A stretch of 64,000 nucleotides of DNA from JADKIH01 sp031417395 (GTDB lineage: Bacteria > Bacteroidota > Bacteroidia > AKYH767-A > 2013-40CM-41-45), in NCBI GenBank assembly GCA_031417395.1, contig JANOVM010000050.1, positions 1 to 64,000 of the forward strand, written 5' to 3'. The notes below the pieces were generated by a model that saw only the letters and a list, made by a program, of their open reading frames with translations, was not told the origin of the DNA and did not search any database. The translations under genes and the position numbers were made by a program. Below, one piece after another: positions 60,675 through 64,000 of this stretch. Within the stretch, counting starts at the first letter, position 1. Every line of letters starts with the position of its first letter.

Positions 60675-63536
60675 TTAAACAGTCTCTTCAACATACGATT
60701 CTATGGAAGAACAGGAACAAATGAGATTTCTGTCGCCATAGGCATTATCAACCCTTCCAACGGAAGGCCAGAATTTATGTTGCGTGATGAAATGAAGGGG
60801 AAAAGCAGCCTTTTTACGCGAATATGCATGTGTCCAGCTATCTCCTGTTACTTCAAGCATTGTATGCGGGGCATTTTTTAGAACATTATCTGTTTTGTTT
60901 GCCTGGCCTTTTTCAATCTCTTCAATTTCCTTGCGAATCTGAATCATCGTATCACAAAAACGATCGAGTTCCTCTCTGGTTTCGCTTTCTGTTGGCTCAA
61001 TCATCATTGTTCCGGCAACAGGAAATGACATAGTAGGAGCATGGAAGCCATAATCCATAAGCCTTTTCGCAATGTCCTCAACCTCAATACCTGCTGATTG
61101 TTTAAAAGGCCGGCAGTCAATAATCATTTCATGAGCAACCCTGTTTTTTGATCCTACATACAAGATGTTGTAATGAGCCTCGAGTTTTGCTTTTATATAA
61201 TTAGCATTCAAAATGGCAAACTTCGTAGAATCAACCAGTCCGGAAGGACCTAACATTTTAATGTAAGCATAGGAAATTAACAAAATGCTGGAACTTCCCC
61301 AAGGAGCCGCTGAAACGGCTGTTGTACTTCCTCCTGTTTTTACAAGGGGGTGTGAGGGAAGAAAAGGTGTCAGGTGACTGGCGACTCCAATGGGCCCCAT
61401 TCCGGGACCGCCGCCTCCATGAGGAATAGCGAATGTCTTATGGAGATTGAGATGACAAACATCTGCACCAATGGTAGCAGGGTTGGTAAGGCCTACCTGA
61501 GCATTCATATTGGCTCCGTCCATATAAACCTGTCCGCCATTATCATGGATAATTTTCGTAATTTCTTTAATTCCTTCCTCAAATACTCCATGTGTTGAAG
61601 GATATGTAACCATTAATCCCGCCAGTGAAGCTTTATAATTTTCAGCTTTATTTCTAAGATCGGAGATTTCAATATTTCCGTGATCGTCACATTTAACTAC
61701 TACTACCTTCATACCCGCCATTACAGCACTGGCCGGATTTGTACCATGAGCTGAAGACGGTATTAAAACAGTATCCCTTTGTTTATCTCCGCGACTTAAA
61801 TGATAGGCGCGGATGACCATTAATCCGGCGTATTCACCTTGTGCACCGGAATTAGGCTGCAATGAAACGGCATCAAATCCGGTTATCTCTTTTAGGTAAT
61901 TTTCTAATTCAGTAATAATTTGATGATACCCTTCCGCCTGATCAAGAGGAACAAAAGGATGTATGGAAGACCATTCAGGCCAGCTTAAAGGAATCAGTTC
62001 ACTGGTTGCATTCAATTTCATGGTACAGCTTCCAAGAGCAATCATGGAATGATTAAGGGAAAGATCCTTTCCTTCAAGCTGCGTAATATACCGTAACATC
62101 TCTGTTTCTGAATGATGCGTATTGAAAACAGGATGTGTCAAAAATGGTGTAGTTCGGGAAAAAGTAGTAGCTGATATTTTTTTTGTCTGTTTGTCCGCAG
62201 CAGTTTTTTTTGATCCCGAAGATGCTTCCGTAAGAATAGAAATAATCGTTTGCAACTCTTCTTCACCTGTTGTTTCATCGACACTTATTGCAAAAGAATG
62301 TGTGTCCACATAACGGAAATTTACCTTCTTTTGAAGAGCTATTTTCTTTACTGCTTCAAGTTTTTCGCCTGCTTCCAGAAGCAGGGTGTCAAAAAAGGTT
62401 TTATTAATTTGTGTAAAGCCGAGTACTTGTGCAGCTTCGGCTAATTTTAAAGCATTTTCATGAATGCTGCCTGCAATTTTTTTCAACCCTTCCTGTCCGT
62501 GATAAACAGCATACATCCCCGCCATTACAGCCAATAATACCTGTGCCGTGCATATATTAGAAGTGGCTTTATCGCGACGGATGTGCTGTTCTCTGGTCTG
62601 CAAAGCCATTCTCAGTGCCCGGTTTCCGTGTGAATCCTGTGAAACCCCGATGATTCTTCCGGGCATCTCACGTTTATAAATTTCTTTAGCTGCAAAAAAC
62701 GCAGCGTGTGGTCCGCCGTAACCCAGGGGTACTCCAAATCGTTGTGTATTTCCCAAAACAACGTCAGCACCGAATTCACCTGGCGGTGTAAGCATTACAA
62801 GCGCCATCAGGTCAGAAGCAACAGCAATCTGAATACCAATTGAACGACTCTTGCTTATCCAGTTTTTGTAATCTCTTACCTCGCCGTTACAAGAAGGGTA
62901 CTGAAGAAGCGCTCCGAAAAACGTTTCATCTAAATCCGTTTTATCAGGATCGTTTATTACCAATTCAATTCCCAAAGGAGCCGAACGTGTTTTAAGGACG
63001 TCTATTGTCTGCGGGAAACAATCGTTTGCAACAAAAAATTTGAGAGCATTTTGTTTTTCTTTCGGACGGAAAGCAAAGAACATATGCATTGCTTCAGCTG
63101 CTGCCGTTGCTTCGTCAAGTAAAGAAGCATTGGTAATTTCCATTCCGGAAAGGTCAAGTATCATTGTTTGATAATTCAACAATGCTTCTAATCTTCCCTG
63201 AGAAATCTCTGCCTGATAGGGTGTATAGGCCGTATACCATCCCGGATTTTCAAAAATATTTCTTAAAATGACTCCAGGAGTAATACAATTATAATAACCC
63301 AGGCCAATATAAGAGTTGTAAATCTTATTAAGAGAGGCAGTTTTTCTTAACGCTTTAAGGTAATTGTATTCAGAAAGTGGCTCCGGCAAACGGAGGTCTT
63401 TTTTCAATTGTATGGAAGCCGGAATGGTTTCATCGATGAGCTGATCAATCGATCGAAGGCCGATCTCTTTTAACATTATAGTTAGATCCTTATCGTCGGG
63501 CCCAATGTGGCGGGAGGCAAATTCTGAATTAGACAT
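60675..63536 (-). CDS. gcvP: Glycine dehydrogenase (decarboxylating), P protein
   Basis: The 953-residue single-chain P protein of the glycine cleavage system decarboxylates glycine with PLP and passes the aminomethyl group to H protein. N- and C-terminal halves are both present. The PLP Lys is Lys700 in HLNLHKTFAIPHGGGGPG; SLQPNSGAQGEYAGLMVIR, YPSTHGVFEE and the start FASRHIGPDDKD are family features. Length is normal. The other Gcv proteins are not in the window. Confidence 0.97.
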   Translation of the reverse strand: MSNSEFASRHIGPDDKDLTIMLKEIGLRSIDQLIDETIPASIQLKKDLRLPEPLSEYNYLKALRKTASLNKIYNSYIGLGYYNCITPGVILRNIFENPGWYTAYTPYQAEISQGRLEALLNYQTMILDLSGMEITNASLLDEATAAAEAMHMFFAFRPKEKQNALKFFVANDCFPQTIDVLKTRSAPLGIELVINDPDKTDLDETFFGALLQYPSCNGEVRDYKNWISKSRSIGIQIAVASDLMALVMLTPPGEFGADVVLGNTQRFGVPLGYGGPHAAFFAAKEIYKREMPGRIIGVSQDSHGNRALRMALQTREQHIRRDKATSNICTAQVLLAVMAGMYAVYHGQEGLKKIAGSIHENALKLAEAAQVLGFTQINKTFFDTLLLEAGEKLEAVKKIALQKKVNFRYVDTHSFAISVDETTGEEELQTIISILTEASSGSKKTAADKQTKKISATTFSRTTPFLTHPVFNTHHSETEMLRYITQLEGKDLSLNHSMIALGSCTMKLNATSELIPLSWPEWSSIHPFVPLDQAEGYHQIITELENYLKEITGFDAVSLQPNSGAQGEYAGLMVIRAYHLSRGDKQRDTVLIPSSAHGTNPASAVMAGMKVVVVKCDDHGNIEISDLRNKAENYKASLAGLMVTYPSTHGVFEEGIKEITKIIHDNGGQVYMDGANMNAQVGLTNPATIGADVCHLNLHKTFAIPHGGGGPGMGPIGVASHLTPFLPSHPLVKTGGSTTAVSAAPWGSSSILLISYAYIKMLGPSGLVDSTKFAILNANYIKAKLEAHYNILYVGSKNRVAHEMIIDCRPFKQSAGIEVEDIAKRLMDYGFHAPTMSFPVAGTMMIEPTESETREELDRFCDTMIQIRKEIEEIEKGQANKTDNVLKNAPHTMLEVTGDSWTHAYSRKKAAFPLHFITQHKFWPSVGRVDNAYGDRNLICSCSSIESYVEETV

Positions 63537-63620
63537 AGGTAATTCTTGTAATTTTTACAGGGTGTAAAGTTAGTTGTTTTGCTTAATTTTAAGTTAATAA
63601 GTTTATTAATAATCATTAAT

Positions 63621-63654
63621 TTTGATAAAGGCTTTTCCTTTTATTGTATTTTTG
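63621..63654 (+). promoter_or_regulatory. Promoter for the last gene
   Basis: TTTG at 63621-63624, 22 bases, then TATTTTTG (63647-63654), a perfect TAnnTTTG. The ATG follows eight bases later. Confidence 0.55.
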
Positions 63655-63662
63655 AAAACCCT

Positions 63663-64000
63663 ATGATAATATTGAAAAGAGTTTGCTTAATTATAGCATT
63701 GGTTTTTGTTTCTCAATTTACCTTTGCTCAGGATACCTTACTTCTGATTTCAGGACGTAAAATTGTAGTTAAGTCCTTTGATGTCAGCGAAAATGGAATC
63801 GCTTACCGTAAAAATGAACCCGGAAGCAAGATTAAAACAATTGATCCGGAAAGAGTGTTTTCTATTTTAACCCGTGACGGTCAGGAACAGATTATTTACC
63901 GCCCCGATTCTCTTGATCCCCTTGACTTTAAAGCGGAAGAAATGCGCTCTTTCATCCACGGTACGCAGGATGCCAGATTGTTTTATAAAAATAACTTCCT
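63663..64000 (+). CDS. Exported protein of unknown function, partial
   Basis: The frame is open from ATG 63663 to the right edge of the window, giving 112 residues. The start is a signal peptide (IILKRVCLIIALVFVSQFTFA, cut at AQ). The mature part begins DTLLLISGRKIVVKSFD and has VFSILTRDGQEQIIYRPDS; this pattern (a small beta domain that reads 'isgrkivvk') is common at the N-terminus of uncharacterised Bacteroidota envelope proteins as I recall. I do not know the function. It is divergent from gcvP. Confidence 0.7.
   Translation, partial: MIILKRVCLIIALVFVSQFTFAQDTLLLISGRKIVVKSFDVSENGIAYRKNEPGSKIKTIDPERVFSILTRDGQEQIIYRPDSLDPLDFKAEEMRSFIHGTQDARLFYKNNF

Noticed and set aside
1..64000. CRISPR arrays, transposases, integrases, phage or toxin-antitoxin genes
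   Set aside because: I looked for regular direct repeats with spacers, IS-type genes and paired small genes and found none.

Overview
The window looks like chromosomal DNA of a gliding or formerly gliding, aerobic member of the Bacteroidota, probably an uncultured or metagenome-derived lineage near Chitinophagales/Sphingobacteriales (inference from gene content only). The evidence is: T9SS C-terminal sorting domains on four secreted proteins, gldE/gldD, a TonB-receptor-like protein, a giant PKD-repeat protein, FadL-like and LptC-type envelope proteins, heme A synthase, AT-rich DNA, and promoters of the Bacteroidota type (TTTG, about 19 bases, then TAnnTTTG). There are no rRNA genes, CRISPR arrays, insertion sequences or phage genes; the only RNA gene seen is a tRNA-Phe.

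Layout. 0-1.1 kb: a truncated membrane gene on the minus strand meets a truncated rodA on the plus strand at a short palindrome, probably a rearrangement or assembly breakpoint. 1.1-2.2 kb: tandem P460-like lipoprotein genes. 2.2-6.7 kb (minus): lptC, a small membrane protein, a CorC-like protein and a SurA/PpiD-like PPIase, an envelope-biogenesis operon. 7-11.4 kb (plus): M13 peptidase, DEAD-box helicase, EamA transporter. 11.4-18.3 kb (minus): outer-membrane barrel; then dipeptidase, gpmI and an orphan histidine kinase. 18.5-24.9 kb (minus): a 1927-residue protein with 19 PKD repeats that lacks a secretion C-terminus, plus a small companion. 25.2-31 kb: an unrecognised helical protein, a single-domain response regulator, tRNA-Phe, coaX, an outer-membrane porin-like protein, heme A synthase.

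31-42.3 kb is the most interesting part. The familiar Bacteroidota neighbourhood gldD-gldE-ssb-mutY / HU-TPR-RNase G is present, but gldE and gldD form one reading frame, and envelope-glycan style genes are interspersed: a DUF2061-APS kinase fusion between ssb and mutY, and a GT-C-like membrane protein, a GT2 glycosyltransferase and a methyltransferase between mutY and HU. A 31-codon COX24/AURKAIP1-like basic protein gene precedes RNase G.

42.4-55.7 kb: SRPBCC protein, recX, prfB with an intact programmed +1 frameshift, ArsC-like protein, a nidogen-domain T9SS cargo, fumC, manC, aminotransferase, SprT-like protein, feoB, feoA, a tiny lipoprotein, mlaE-mlaF. 55.8-60.6 kb (minus): three adjacent T9SS cargo genes. 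60.7-63.5 kb: gcvP. The window ends inside a secreted protein of unknown function.

No clearly new defence or biosynthetic system is visible. The best leads are the GldE-GldD single frame, which signal peptidase II could process, the glycan/sulfate-activation genes set into the mutY locus, the C-terminally truncated PKD giant, and the tiny ribosome-like basic protein.
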